64,000 nt of DNA from Voacanga thouarsii (GCA_026120185.1 JANUWF010002208.1:1116001-1180000), one strand, 5' to 3'; numbered from the stretch's first letter, positions 11,561 through 25,182 are shown. Numbers and translations: made by a program. The notes: generated from the letters alone by a model not told the origin.

Positions 11561-12986
11561 GTCGCTCGATCTGAATGGTTAGTGCGGCTGATTTGGCCTA
11601 AAGGTACCTATACTTTCCAAGCTATTTGAGATGATTTTGTGATTTTTTTTATATAATAATTAGCCAATTCCTTTGCTTTTTGTTGAAATTGAGATAATTA
11701 GTTGTAGAAAACTTTTTTAAAAAAAAAAAATTGTGCATAATTTGCAACCTTTAGAGCTTAATTTCGGTGCTCTAGCAATAAATCGGTGCCAGCCCATAAT
11801 GTCCAAATTAGCCCTGGCTTAATTCTAGAATAATAGGAAAAAACAAGGGGAACAGTAGAGCATTTTATCACCAACAAACGAACTAAGTCAACGCCAACCC
11901 TAGACTATTTTATGTCGGCGTTAAGTCCATTCTTTAGCTAAATTAAGCAATTGCTAAGAAGTCTTTTGGTATCTGACCTGTGCATGACCAAAACTCTTAG
12001 GGAACATTTTTGGCAACCTAAGAAGCTATAAATACAAGAAAACACATGGTGGATTTAGGGATTAAATTGAAGAATAAAGCTAAAAAAAGGGAATTCATTA
12101 AAAGCATCAGTGTTTCAAGAAGAGTTTTCATAGCGAAATAGAAGAAGGCTTGTCCATGAGTTCTTCTTTTATCCTTCATTTTCTTTTTATTAAACAATGT
12201 TGAGAACAATATTTTAATTATTTTTAGATGATGTTTTGAATTTGAGATATTGTATTAATTTTTAGTAATTTGATCAATTTAATTACCAATTTATGGTATC
12301 TGGTTACTTGGTGTTAATTTGATGAATTGATTGATTACTTCTATCTTCTAATTAACTTGAGAATGAGGTTAGGAGGTGGTTTCTATTTGATCAATTATAG
12401 ATCTACTCCATAGCTAACTCAAGAAAGAGGATAAATAGAATTTGGAGTGACCAAAGGTTTGTTGATTTTGCCTAGACATAGGGGAATTAATAAATTTCAT
12501 ACTATTATTGCCTAGAGATATGGATATTAATAAAGGAATTATGATTCATGCATCTTTTGGTTGTTTTGATAAGGTAAAGACATCCATTGACTTAACTAAA
12601 CGATAGTGAAACTATAACTCAAGGGAGTGTGGATTCTACATTATTCCTTTATGATGCTATAATAGTAATTGATCATGATAATTACTAGATTTATCATTGT
12701 TATAATTTTAGATTTTCATTCTAATTACATAACATTCTATCCTTGGTTGTGTAAATGTTGTATTTATATTTTATTGAATCAATTTAGTTGATAGGTTAGA
12801 CAAGGGACGAAGAGTAACTAGTTTGTACTTGTTCTGTGCGGATTGATACTCATTAATTCCTTATACTATGCTTTTTGATGGATATACTTGCTCATATGTG
12901 TGACTTAGGATTAACGATTTAATTAAACTTTGATTGGGAATGGATTTAAAAATAACTGATTTTGATTACCTAAATTTGACACATCA
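11561..12986 (+). mobile_element. Gypsy LTR in plus orientation (5' LTR, left edge unclear)
   Basis: The right edge at 12986 (ACATCA) is followed by an Athila/Tat-like primer site, so the LTR is plus-strand. Its last 100 bases align with the LTR ends of the other Athila elements read in their own direction. A second related copy is at 15896-17306; homology between them starts near 11615 and 15900. The left edge is not defined. The LTR contains a (GTGCCAGCCC)-type GC patch near 11785. Confidence 0.65.
12471..12698 (+). repeat. 228-bp segment duplicated at 13812 (copy 1, within LTR)
   Basis: Matches 13812-14039 with only about three differences by eye, much closer than the wider LTR family. 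It also corresponds, less closely, to 16793-17015 in the second plus-strand LTR, so its home is the LTR. Confidence 0.9.
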
Positions 12987-12993
12987 CATTTTT

Positions 12994-13010
12994 TGCACCA
13001 TTGTTGAGGA
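12994..13010 (+). other. Primer binding site of the plus-strand gypsy element
   Basis: TGCACCATTGTTGAGGA, a worn form of the TGGCGCC-type site, lies 7 bases after the LTR end. The following 60 bases resemble the leader that follows the primer site at 61887-61905 (opposite strand), which supports the call. Confidence 0.65.
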
Positions 13011-14706
13011 ACAATATCATAAAAACATGGATTCCATTGATTTAGCCATGTAAATATGCATGTGTTATTTGTTGTAATTAGGTGCCATATCTTCCTGCTT
13101 GTATAATTATGTGGACTAATCTTCTAAATAATTTCTTAATTAGTGTAATTTGCATATTAATTGTGTTCAATTAAATATTTATAAATTCCAAAACATTATT
13201 TTCTTATTCTTTTTTTAGGTTCAATTCTTGCTTAAGAAATGAAGTTTTTGGTTGCTTTCTTGCATTATATTTATTTGAACAATCATTCATTTTGTTTTTC
13301 ATAGCTTTATTTTATTTCATGTTTGGACCCCCTATATTAATTTCCTATTGATTTCTTTTCTTTCCTTTATTTTCAAATTAATTTAATTTGATTAATAAAA
13401 ATTTAGGGCTACAGAGAAGAAATTCGGCACCTATTCAGCACCTTGGACCCGGCGCCGGCGTGCTTCAGGAATTCGTCTAGGCTAACTAGACTTGAAGCAG
13501 CGTCGGTTCACTCCTTTGGAGTTGGCGTCGGCCTAAGTTGGGCAGCCGATGCATATAAGCCAAATTTAGCTTATTTTTCATAGCCTATTTGCATTCCCTC
13601 TATCTTTCCTCTCACTCACCATCGACTCTTAACACCTAAATGCTGTCAGCTTCAATTTCTCCACCAAAAACACTTTTAGAACATCAAATCTTTCAAATTT
13701 ATGGATTGAATCTTCAAAAATTCAACATATTTCCTTGAATGTCAACCTTCCAAATCTTCCACAAGGTATGATTTTTTCTTCAAGAAGTTTGCATACATTT
13801 TTTCTTCATTTCCTAGACATAGGGGAATTAATAAATTTCATACTATTATCGCCTAGAGATATGGATATTAATAAAGGAATTATGATTCATGCATCTTTTG
13901 GTTGTTTTGATAAGGTAAAGATATCCATTGACTTAACTAAACGATAGTGAAACTATAACTCAAGGGAGTGTGGATTCTACATTATTCCTTTATGATGCTA
14001 TAATAGTAATTGATCATGATAATTACTAGATTGATCATTTACCTATGATTTGGCGATCATTATGGTATGTTTTTCTTGTCAATTTCACGGTTCAATTTCA
14101 AGATTGAATTTCTTGCTATTTTTGGGCTATTTCAGTAGCAAAAGTCTAATAGTTGTGATCTTTGAATTTCTTTGTGATTAATTTGGCCTTATAATGTTGC
14201 TACAATTGTTATTATGTAATGAATAAGCTCATTTCATCTTTTTAGGGATATATCAGGGTTGGCTATTTTGTAGTTATAGTGTAAATTTTTTGACTGCACT
14301 CATTGATTATAATGCGTGAAAGATTAATGGTTTGATAACTTTACCTATTTCAAAGGAATGATGTGCCTATATTGGGGATCATTGTGGAGTAATGCTCGAC
14401 ATGTCCTATAAATTTTATGATGAAATTATTTTTTGGCTATATGTATGAATTAAGTGAAATTGGTCATGATTTAGCATCACTTCCATTGGTTTTAACATGT
14501 CTTTTTTACTTTGCAAATTCATAATGAGATTGTCTTAGCTATTGGATTTGCATTTTTTTTGTAAAGGTATTTTGAGGAGGTTGGGATTTTTGTGAGATTG
14601 AATTGGTGTTTTGGTGCGATATTTTGTGTGGTAGATTAAGATTTCTGGTTACACTTGAAGTGAATTGATTTGTGGGGTGCTAAGGATTGATTGTGAAATT
14701 TCCTAT
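13011..14706 (+). mobile_element. Leader and unassigned internal sequence of the gypsy element
   Basis: No coding domain is seen. From about 13430 to 13560 is a GC-rich patch with CCGGCGCCGG, followed by a TATA-like motif (CATATAAGCC, about 13551). The 70-codon frame at 13735-13947 is produced by the inserted LTR segment and is not a gene. Confidence 0.45.
13812..14039 (+). repeat. 228-bp LTR segment duplicated outside the LTR (copy 2)
   Basis: Near-identical to 12471-12698, in the same orientation and 1.34 kb apart. Its flanks differ completely from those of copy 1. No target duplication or terminal structure is visible, so it is not a normal LTR insertion. Confidence 0.9.
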
Positions 14707-15895
14707 TGATGCGTGTTTTTAATGTAGAAAATATTATCAAGAAAGTCCACAATCAATCAAGATTTAATTAAAATACTAATCACTAAAACCACACATACGG
14801 GCAAGTATACCCATATATAGTATAGGGAATAGCAAGTATCGAATCCATGAGAACTTAGGCTGCCACCTTACTTTACCCAAATTTTTATTGTTTAGCCAAT
14901 AAAATAAGAAGAGATAAATAAAACACTAATCTAATTTACTAGAAAAAAAAGGTCAAGTCACACAAGAAAAGTTACATGGAAAATCAAGGAGTGAGAATAA
15001 GGAGAAAAGACATATAAATAGATAGAAATCATTGAATACACAATAAGGATTGACTAGCAATTCTCTCAATTAATTATTATTTTGGCATCATGAAGAAATT
15101 CAAATAGACCCACTTCGTCTGCAATCCATAGAATCACTATCTTTTAGTTAAATAAGTGAATATATTCTATCTCAACCAATTTACTCAAAAGATTCATTAA
15201 AATCAATCATTACATAAATCCTTATATTCTAAGTGATTTAAAGCTTGAAATTAGCTAATGAATCTATATTCTAGCAATCAATAACCAATCTTTTATTACT
15301 TAGTCTTTACCATTAACTTCTTTTTCAAGCAAGTTAAGAATAACTAGTATTGAATTAATTAGTTGGCCATTCTCTCCTAACATCGTTTTGCAAGTTAATT
15401 AGAAGAGAACTAATCAATCCAACAAGATATTATGCACAAGTAATCAAATACCAAGAATAGAAATAAATTGATCAAAGAACTACAATCAAAATAAAATCAT
15501 GAATCCAAAAGAATGTCATCCAAAGATAATTAAAATATTAATCTCAAATTGTCAATAAATTACAAAGAACAGAAAAAGAAACCATTCATAGACGAGTAAG
15601 CCTTGTTCTTCTTCCTTGAAACCTTCTTAAGCTACCTCCTCTTCTTGTCCAAAAATTCTCCTTTGATTCTCCTAAATCTTGGTGTTTTTCTAGGAGTTTT
15701 CTAAAAATATTACATTGAAGAATTGAAAACTATAAAAACTAGTTTGTACAATATTATTCTCTTGTATATATAGGAGTTCTAATTGCTAAAAAGTGTGTAG
15801 AAGAGTCCTAAATTGATCCCAAATTAGTTCCCCAAAGAATCCTTATGGAATTTACCAAAATCTGCTCAAAATACAAAATTTGCCGCCTTAACCCC
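14707..15895 (-). mobile_element. Minus-oriented gypsy LTR fragment
   Basis: The low edge TGATGCG at 14707 and the internal order of motifs (ACACATACGGGCAAGTATAC near 14790, polypyrimidine blocks near 15600) parallel the LTR at 7166-8650, at low identity. No primer site is adjacent. The high end is replaced by the plus-oriented LTR from about 15896, so it is truncated. Confidence 0.55.
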
Positions 15896-17306
15896 ACCAA
15901 AAAGTGTGTATCTATATTTCTCTAATTATTTGAGGTGATTTTGTGATTTTTTGATGTAATAGCTAGTTAATTCCATTATTTTTTGATGAAATTGAGATAA
16001 TTGGTTGTAACAAGCATTTCTTTTAATTTTGTGCAGAATTTGTAGCCTTTAGAGCTCAATTTTGGCATTCCAACATTGAACTGATGCCGACCCATGATGT
16101 TTGAACTGGCCTTGGCTTAATTCTGAAACAACAAGGCAAAAAAGGGGGGAAATAAAGTATTTTGGCATCGATAGAGGAGAGCTAGCTCCGGATCAAAGGA
16201 ACCAAGCCGGCACCGGCCCTAAACTGTTTTATGTCATGTTGAGTGCATGTTTAAGCTGAGTTGGGAATTGCCTAAGATGTCTTTTAGTAACTGACCTATG
16301 CACAACCTAGAACTCTTAGGGAATGTTTTTGGCAACCTAGAAAGCAATAAATACAAGATAAACATAAGCAAAACATGGTGGATTCAGGGATTAAATTGAA
16401 GCATCAACCTAAAAAGAGGGAATTCATCAAAATGATCATTTTTTAAGAAGAGTCTCCATAAAGAAAAAAAGAGATTATGTCTATGAGTACTTCCTTTATC
16501 CTTAATTTTCTTTTTATTGAACATTGAGATCGATATTTTAATTTTTTTTTGAGATGATGTTTTGAATTTATGACATTATATTGATTTTTAGTAATTCGAT
16601 CAATTTAATTACCGATTTATGATATTTGGTTACTTAAGGTTAATTTGATGAATTTATTGATTACTTATATCTCCTAATTAACTTGAGAAAGAGGTTAGGA
16701 AGTGGTTTCTATTTGATCAATTCTAAATCTACTCCTTCGCTAACTCGAAAGAGAGGTGAAGTAAGGCTTGGAGTGACCAATGGTTTGTTGATTTCACCTA
16801 GAGATAGGAGAATTAATGAATTTCATACTCTTATCACCTAAAGACAGGGATATTAATAAATGAATTATGATTCATGAATATTTTGGTTGTTTTGATGAGG
16901 TAGGGATGTCCATTGACATAACTATTGAAACCATAACTCGAGAGAGATAGTGGATTCTATATTATTTCTTTATGATGCTATAATGTAATTGATGGTGATA
17001 ATTATTAGATTGATCATTGTTATAATTTTTAGAATTTCATTCTAATTTCATGACATTCTATCCTTGGTTGTGTAAATGTTGTATTTAGATTTTATTGAAT
17101 TAATTTAATTGATAGGTTAGACAAAAGATGAAGAGTAATGAGTATGTACTTGTTCCTTGAGGATCGATACTCGTTAATCTCTATACTATACTTTTCGATG
17201 GGTATACTTGCTAATATGTGTGCATTGAGATTAATGTTTTAATTAAAACATAATTAGGAATGGATTTAAAAGTGAATGATTTTAATTACTCAAATCTGAC
17301 GTATCA
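15896..17306 (+). mobile_element. Second plus-oriented gypsy LTR, truncated at its start
   Basis: Aligns along most of its length with 11615-12986, ending TGACGTATCA at 17306. Divergence from the first copy is large, well over several percent. The two may be an old LTR pair or separate elements. Confidence 0.6.
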
Positions 17307-17621
17307 ACGGCTATTGGTAGTGAGTACCAAGAGTAGATCTTCACGAATTGGATGGAGGACCGTGTAGGAAAGATGTGAGATTTGAAAGGAATGGAAGATA
17401 GGGTAAAATGGATACTAACCGACAAGCAATTAGAAAGGGGAAGAGAAGAGAACATGCAAAAGATTTGACTGAGTAAAATGCTTCACGGCTCTTTGATTTA
17501 TCGAGAATTCAACACTAACCGGTGCTTGTTAAACATAATAACAAACACTTGTTTTGGAAGAATTTAAATCAGTGCAATCAAAACAATGTCGTTCTTATGT
17601 TTACCCTATTTCACCAGTACT
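17307..17621. other. No gene seen
   Basis: 315 bases of unassigned sequence between the LTR end and the target duplication of the Tekay-like element. A CACCGGTGC-like patch near 17518 resembles those in the gypsy LTRs. Confidence 0.4.
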
Positions 17622-18950
17622 TGTTCTGTAACACCCCACCTAAACCTACCATAGAGTTAGAGGGATGAGGTGCATATCATATCATATTGCATAAAAATAT
17701 GTTTCTTGGATGAATTTGTGTGCCTTGAAATTGTGATATAGGAGTTATATGGTTTTATTTATGCTTGTTGAGTAGTAAGGGTAAAAAGGAAATTTTGCTT
17801 AAAGTTAAATTAGGAAGAAGGCTTGAGGCTTAGAAAGGAAGAGAATTTGGTTGAGAAAATAAGAATAAGAGTTGGTGTGATTAAGTGATTAGAGCTTTGT
17901 GATTAATCTATAAGGTCTTGAGTTCAAATCCCATCACTGAAGTTTTATTCTTAATTATCCTAATCAATGTTTGAATTTCTCTTTTCTTACATTCCTTAAA
18001 GCTTAGAATGTTGTCTTAGGGAAGACACAATGGTAATGTCCTAGCTATGTGATCTTGTCCTAAAAGAAAATCTAGAAGAGTTTTGGTCTCCATTATTTTA
18101 GCAATCATTGTCCTAACCTATTTATATTTAAAATACTCCTATTTCTTTAATTCTTTTCAATTTAAAATGTCTTGGAAAAATCTTGGCTTCAATTTTCGAA
18201 ATTTCCAGTTTTTGGGATAGGAAAATGACCAAAATTGAGGAAGGAAAATAGGTAGGTGGTTCTCAATTAAATCACCATAGCTTTTCTTCCAAGAAGTACA
18301 TTTTCTTCTTGTTCTTGTTTTGGTTCAAATTTGGAAATTTTCCCAGCAATTCTTCTTGGCTGACTTCTGAAAATTGCAGCAACATTTGCCTATATAATTC
18401 TTGCTAGCAAACAACCAATTTGTGTAAATATGAAAGCTAAAAAATGCCTTGGAATTTCGCAACTTGAGTAGCATTACCAAGCCAGAAATTTTCCAACAAA
18501 CTACCAAGAGTTAGACATAGAAGTTGAGCCATCAACTCATACATGAGAACACCTGAAACTTTCCCCCTTCTTCTTCAAGATGGTGGCTAGAAAACCACCA
18601 TTAATGGACCTCCATTTCAAAATTCTGCTCAAAAAAATCCTTCCATATCCTAAGAATTCTTGTAGCTAAAACCAGAAATTTTCCAACTTGCTTAGCAAAG
18701 TTAAGAACCAATTTCTTCCTCAATTATCTTTCACATTTTCTGCCATCTTGAAACCATGGACTGAACATCTTATCTTCTTCATTTACCATGGCCATTAGAC
18801 CTCCATTAACACACCTCAAACCACTCATAACTTTACTCCATTCAAACTTGAAAATTAAATTCCAGATTTTACTCCCTTAAACTCTCACCTAGCAAGATGA
18901 ACAACTTAGAATTTTCCCCTCTCTTGTATAGCCATTTTCAGCCAGCATTA

Positions 18951-20571
18951 TGTTGGGATTTTATCATGCTTATCAATTAAAGAACACAATGGAAATAGCC
19001 ATGAAATCCATACCCAAGGATCACATGTTTGCAATGAAAGCGGAATAGAGGAAGGAAATAGAGATTACCTTCTATAGTAGAAAGCAAAATTTTTCTTACA
19101 CCAACCAAGGAACCAATTCCTCTACTTTTGATCGTCATCGTCCACTCAGCGCCACTACAATCCAAGAGTAGAATTATCTCTAGCAGTAATCCACACGAGG
19201 TTGAATTGCTCACAAAGCCCGCTCAAAACTATACTAGTAAAAGAGGAGCGGCTAGGTTTAATTGGAGAAGAATAGGGAAGAAGAAGGAGGTCCGAAATTC
19301 CTTTTTATTTTTCCAACATCTGCACAAGGGAACAATTCCCATATTTATAGTTTTTAGGATATGTGTTAATTACAATTAAGTTCTCCAAGATCCAATGTCT
19401 ACAATTGGGCCCTTAAAGTTTATATAATTGCAACAAAGTCCCATAAATTAAAACAAACTTATAATTCGCCTATAAATATATTTTCTTCTCTTAATTAACT
19501 CCACAATATTATCGAATAATATATATTGAGCATTCAAACCTTTATTGTGTGTGACCCGTTAGGTTTCTTGGTCTTATTAGTAGCATAATATAAATTAATT
19601 CTAATAGCTTTAGAATTAATAATCCGTAATACAATATAGGATTAATTTATTAATTATCTAATTAATAAATTCATATTTAGCATATCAAAAGTAATATCTA
19701 GCAATGACTCTTGATCACCCAAAAGTCCAAAAAGTCAAGTGGCTTGACGTGAACCTTTCAATAGCAAATAACCAGTGCAATAAACTCCTTTCACCAACTC
19801 TATCCAGAATATTATTAATTCTAGCCTGAATATTTCAGTACTTATTCACGAAATTCATTACTCGATATGTGTGTCAAATTTAAAACTATTTCCAACACTT
19901 AGTCGCCTTAGCCAAGAACTTCATGAGTAATGATTTCTACAAGTGATCCTGAGTTATACTCTCCTACTATTAGGAGTGGTATTGACCCTCTCAGCTACTT
20001 TTGTTTACTTTACATTGTACCCAATATCTATCCCATAGGTAGTCCTTGTAAAGCTCCAAAGATTAGAATTAATGTACAATACTCGATAAACAAAATACCT
20101 TAAAGATCTCAAGTCTAAGGATACTTGCACACTTGCTGTAATGAGATTCTATCACTTACACTCAATAGCTTATCCAAGTGATTATCTTATAGCTAGGTCC
20201 TTCAATGAACTTGTTTATATAACAAGCATCCACATTTTAATCTTGAGTATCCCAATACTCATGGTTATGAGAACCACCGCTTGATCCAATCAAGGGATAT
20301 AATATGTACTAGTCTTGGCGAATTAATAATGTCCCATCTCATTAATACTATGACTAGGGATTATTTAAGCACAAACACTACATAGTGTAGTAGGAATCTC
20401 ACATCATGATCTCTATCATGATTTCCTTAACATTGTGCTATACTAGAGATTTTATCAAACAGTTTATACGCATATTAAGATATAACAATCAAACTGAAAG
20501 ATAAAAAATGCCTCTTTAATTAATTATTATGCAATATACATGGTACAAGTGATTGTCTTTTGGGCACAACA
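18951..20571 (-). mobile_element. Solo copia LTR (about 1.6 kb)
   Basis: On the minus strand it begins TGTTGTGCCCAAAAGACAAT at 20571 and ends AAAATCCCAACA at 18951, a copia-type terminus pair. There is no internal sequence on either side. The flanks (CATTA and CTAAT) do not match, so either the duplication has decayed or the LTR arose by recombination between elements. Confidence 0.75.
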
Positions 20572-21658
20572 CTAATACAATAAAGCTAGAATAATCTTTC
20601 ACTTCACAACTAATACAAAGCTAGACTAGCTACCCACCATTGAAGGACTAGAAACCTTCAAGAAGAAAACACCATTAACAAATATTCTACCTCAAATATC
20701 TCTACATTTTTCTCATTTTAAAATTCAAAATAGTTGAACTCTCTCTCTCTCTCTTCCCATAGGATAACCGAAACTCCTCCCCTAGCAAGGCCATTTTGCC
20801 ATCACAGACCAAGCACACACAAAACATTTTCTCTCAATTTTCACTTATGTTCTCAAGAACGCCAAGAACGCTCACTAAACTTCTTCAACCTTCGATCACC
20901 TCTATTCATCCAAAATCACTCTAAAAACTCTCAAATCAACTAGGATTCAACCTATACTCATCCATAGCACACTCCATAATACTAAAACTACCAAAGTTGA
21001 TCTCCTATTCAGATCCAACGTGTTTTTTCTTCAAGAACGAGAAGGTAAATTCAATCACCTTGATCCTTCTTCACTATTTCGTCATCATCTTAATAACACA
21101 CACTCTCTTTCTCTTGCTCTCTCTCTTGGCCGAACCATTGGTGGCCATTCTTGAACAAACTTCAATCAGGGAAGGACTTCTCAAGCACTCAAGGACCTTC
21201 ATTGGACAAGATGACATCTTCAACTCCAACGATCATCAAACAAGAATTTCTTTCATGACCTTCTTCTTAGATTTTCAAACTCAAGCCTTTTAGATAATGG
21301 AATTAATAGGTTGATCGAATAATGTTGGGTTAGAGATATATATGTAGGTGAAGAGAATAAATTTAAGACAAGAAGATTGAAATGAATATTGAGACTTATG
21401 AAGTATGGATTATGCTTCAGGACCATTATATGCACATTAGTACATTATGATTAAAGGCTTTATGTTCCTAGTAAGGTTGTTCTAATGAATGATGGACATT
21501 ATACCACCATTATTTCATTGTGCTCCCATGATGTTATTTTTGTCAATAAATGCCTAGATAATATTATTGTTAGTTAGTATCACCCTTGTTATGATAATTA
21601 TTATTACAAGTCTATTTTTAGGCATATCAGCATTTTATTTATTGGATATATGTGTGTA

Positions 21659-21660
<2 letters not shown>

Positions 21661-21700
<40 letters not shown>
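21661..21700. repeat. (AT)n microsatellite
   Basis: About 40 bases of uninterrupted AT dinucleotides within the Tekay-like LTR. Confidence 0.95.
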
Positions 21701-21705
<5 letters not shown>

Positions 21706-21774
21706 ACTAGTAAATTCACTATGGTCATTAAAAATTATTATTAGAGCTACTTTTACTACTAATATTGTTATCAT

Positions 21775-21821
<47 letters not shown>
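21775..21821. repeat. (TAC)n microsatellite
   Basis: About 15 copies of the trinucleotide. On the minus strand it creates a polyvaline frame, which is a chance product. Confidence 0.95.
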
Positions 21822-23079
21822 TCAAAATTATTAGTATCATTATATAGTTTAATTTATTAATTTCGGTAAGCATCAATATTTTTGAAATTAATATCTACTT
21901 AAGATATTATTATTTTATTAGATAAACAAATAGAAATATTTTCATTATGCTTTATTTAATATAAATAATAATATAGTGGAATTAATTTATATAATATCAA
22001 TATCTTTTAAATTCATATTATTTATTATTCTTACTAAAAATTTTATCTACACGTATGTATTATTTAATAAATAATTACGAATATTGGTTAGTATTAATGT
22101 AATTTATTATTTATTATTAAGGTTATTTATTATGTATTATTAATATTATTTGTTATTTATTATTAGTGTTATTTATTATTTATTATCAATATTATTTAGT
22201 ATTTATTATTAATAGTACTTATATTTATTACTAATTTTATTTATTATTAATATTATTTATAATTATTATTTGTTAAAAAATAAATATTATAATTTGTTAT
22301 TTATTATTTATAACACCTATTTTATTTTGACTTATCAAATTAATCTTATCCTATAAAATATTTTATCAATTAATGTTAAAGCTTAAATCATTGTTCTTAT
22401 AACTGGATGTTGTTGTAACTAGTTGACTTTAAGCATGTTAGGTTGAGAGTTATTTATTTAAGCAAGTATTGTTTCGATGTTGGGACTTATACCCTATATT
22501 TACTCCCAGGCAGGGCTAGTTTGCCTTGAACTAACTTGGAAGGCTATTGTGTTGAGGAAAAGCAAGAGATTAGGTAAGTCCTTGCATAAAGTGGTTTGAA
22601 GGTCAAAATCACTTCGGCAAGTCAAAACATGATGTTTACGTGGAAATGTTCTATGGATGTAATTATGGACAATTTTTCTTTTCTTTTTCAATCAATCAAA
22701 CAATTCCAAGTTGAACAAACAATTTTACATAAAATGCTAAACTGTTCCTAAAAATCAACTTTGACAAGAATCTTGGAAACAATAATTGCTATTTCAAAAA
22801 AAACCACATTGGATGATTCTTCTTTTCCCAAACAGGACAAATATAACGTTGAGTACTCAATAAGGGTAGACTACCGGACTAGTTTTCGAAGGGCTGGGAT
22901 AAGTCTATCAATAGGTGGCCACCTCTGAGGAGTGAATACTTCGTGGATACAATGTCATTTTTGTAGATCATACCGGTTCGAGCTAGCAAGCACAATCAAG
23001 TGGACTGTGTATTTCTGGAGTGGACAACCGATGTGTTTAGGTGTAGAGATAGAGGAGTATCTCACCCGGTGGACTGTAC

Positions 23080-24607
23080 TGTTAGAATTCGTGGACTTCT
23101 AAACGCGAAAAACATCCACGAATCCCTCTCGAGGACCTAAGTAAACGATTAAGTAGATCTAAGGTTTAAGAATTACCTCTGGTTGCTGTAATCGAAATCC
23201 TTCGATTCTGATTGCGCTGTTGTACGTTCAACCCAAACAATCACCAGACGATGCAGTATGCGAACGTCCTCTATCGGATACACATCGTGAACTCACTCGA
23301 TACCCGGGAGTTCTAGCGCCTAGGGTTTGAGAGGTTTTTTTTTTCTCTTCTGGTAGAGAATGGCATGAATGTTCTCAACCGAAAAATTAGACTATTGAAA
23401 AGACGGCTAGGGTTTTCTTAAAAACCCCCGAACCTCTTAGAGTCCAACTCTAATAATATCTTATCATATTCTAATTTCAATTCAAATTAAATTAAAACTG
23501 ATATGATAAGATTCTGCTATTATCTCGGTAATTTAACTAATTAATTTACCGAGTTAGATTCTTATAATCTGGACATCATCCATATACATCGAATGTGGAC
23601 ATATTTCCATATTCATTGTATCTGGTAAATTTTCTAAGTACGATTAACTTAGACATATTTCCAGATTCATCGAGTCTGGTCACCAGAAAAATAACCTAAC
23701 AAGTTCGCTTATTGTGTGACCCTATAGGTTCATTTAACACTGGCAGTGTGCCTAAATCATATTTAAATGGCCCACAAGTTATAAGCGATTTCTAGCAAAA
23801 CATTATAACTATCCAGGTTAAATGAAGATCGGTGATTTCTTTTAACCAAACCATAATTTTATATTTAGTCCTTTTGTCACATGATATCCAGATTAAGCAT
23901 AAGGCACGGAGCATGTCATCCTTATTAAGTTTAATCAATTATTTCTTGATTTCATAGTAGACTGTTCAAACAAATGATATCAATATCTTAGATTGATATA
24001 TTTGAGCACGGCCATACATTTTTAACAGTCTAACTTATCAAGGGGCCCATGGATATCTCTCCCATAATTGAGAGGGACAAATTCCTTCACAATCAATCAT
24101 ATTCCTCTCCTTGATTTATTCTATATCAAACAGTAGTCTAATTTATTATCTGGTTAAAGACAACTTTAGACAATGTCAAAATATAGAATTTATCAAGTAG
24201 GAAACTATGATGAATTTAGGTCGAAGGATTTTCAATATTATTATGGCTAGAAAGTACTTATGACATATTCCATGAAGTACTCTCACAGTGGGTCATGTCC
24301 AATACAATGTTCTCTAACATTTATTTATGTCTTAACTCGATATAACAAATATCCATGGCCAGTAAAACATAGTCATCAAGTCACAAACATACTAATCTTA
24401 ATTTATTATTATTCCAATAATAATAATCGATCAGGGACAATTTTAGAATAGTCATTGTATTCATTGTAGGGTTTTACTATCAAGTCACGTACTTGATGAC
24501 CAATAAAACAAAACTCACTATTCATGGAAAGGAAAGCCTCATATTATTATATAAAATATAATGACAATAGTATAAGTATAAATTGACTCTAGAGCATATC
24601 CCCAACA
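23080..24607 (-). mobile_element. Solo copia LTR with TSD TGTAC (1528 bp)
   Basis: Bounded by perfect 5-bp duplications TGTAC at 23075-23079 and 24608-24612. On the minus strand it starts TGTTGGGGATATGCTCTAG and ends GAATTCTAACA. No primer site or coding sequence adjoins, so it is a solo LTR left by LTR-LTR recombination. A younger-looking partial copy of the same family lies at 31568-32477. Confidence 0.93.
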
Positions 24608-25170
24608 TGTACAGCTACCTTGTGTCAGAATGCATAAAGTGTGGCATCCTAAATGTTCTTTTGTCATGATGCACAAAGTGTGGTGCCATGGCTTTTTCTT
24701 TTGAATGGTTCCTTTTATTTTATACATTGTATGTCATTCGAAAGGAAAACACCACTTCTCGCTTTGTGAAATTTATTTGAGACTTACCAGCACTTTACCT
24801 TTTTAAAAGTGTCTCAACTTGCATACATGAACTGTTTTACCTAAAACACCCGAAGCACATATGTGCATACTGAGATTTATGTCTTACTACCTTTTTATGC
24901 CATGCTTTCAGGTTGATCCTAGTATGAAGGTTATTGATTAATGCTTCCTTTCTTTGAAGACTTATTTTGATTGTATTTTATTTTGAGAGACTCTAGTAGA
25001 TATTTATTTATTTTGAGAATTGTTCATGTATTATTTTGAGTTGTAATAAGTTTAAAGTTGGATCGTTTCTTTCATTTCTTTTGTAAGTCCCAGATATAAA
25101 GACCCCTCATCCTAAGGAAGGGACGACATCCCCAACCTAATCGTATATGTAGGTAGTGGGGTGTTGCAAG

Positions 25171-25182
25171 TGGTATCAGAGA
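25171..25182 (+). other. Primer binding site, Met tRNA type
   Basis: TGGTATCAGAGA, two bases after the LTR end at 25168, fixes the plus orientation of the Tekay-like element. Confidence 0.88.

Larger units (their letters stand above)
17627..25168 (+). mobile_element. 5' LTR of the Tekay-like element, split by two solo LTRs
   Basis: Starts TGTAACACCCCACC and ends GTAGTGGGGTGTTGCA-like at 25168, three bases from the primer site. Host segments are 17627-18950, 20572-23079 and 24608-25168. A tRNA-like stretch lies at about 17868-17940. There are AT and TAC microsatellites at 21661 and 21775. Frames of 60-98 codons inside show no protein family. Confidence 0.8.

Noticed and set aside
18951..20571. 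Complete copia element
   Set aside because: No primer site, coding or second LTR; flanking pentamers do not match, so only a solo LTR call is safe.
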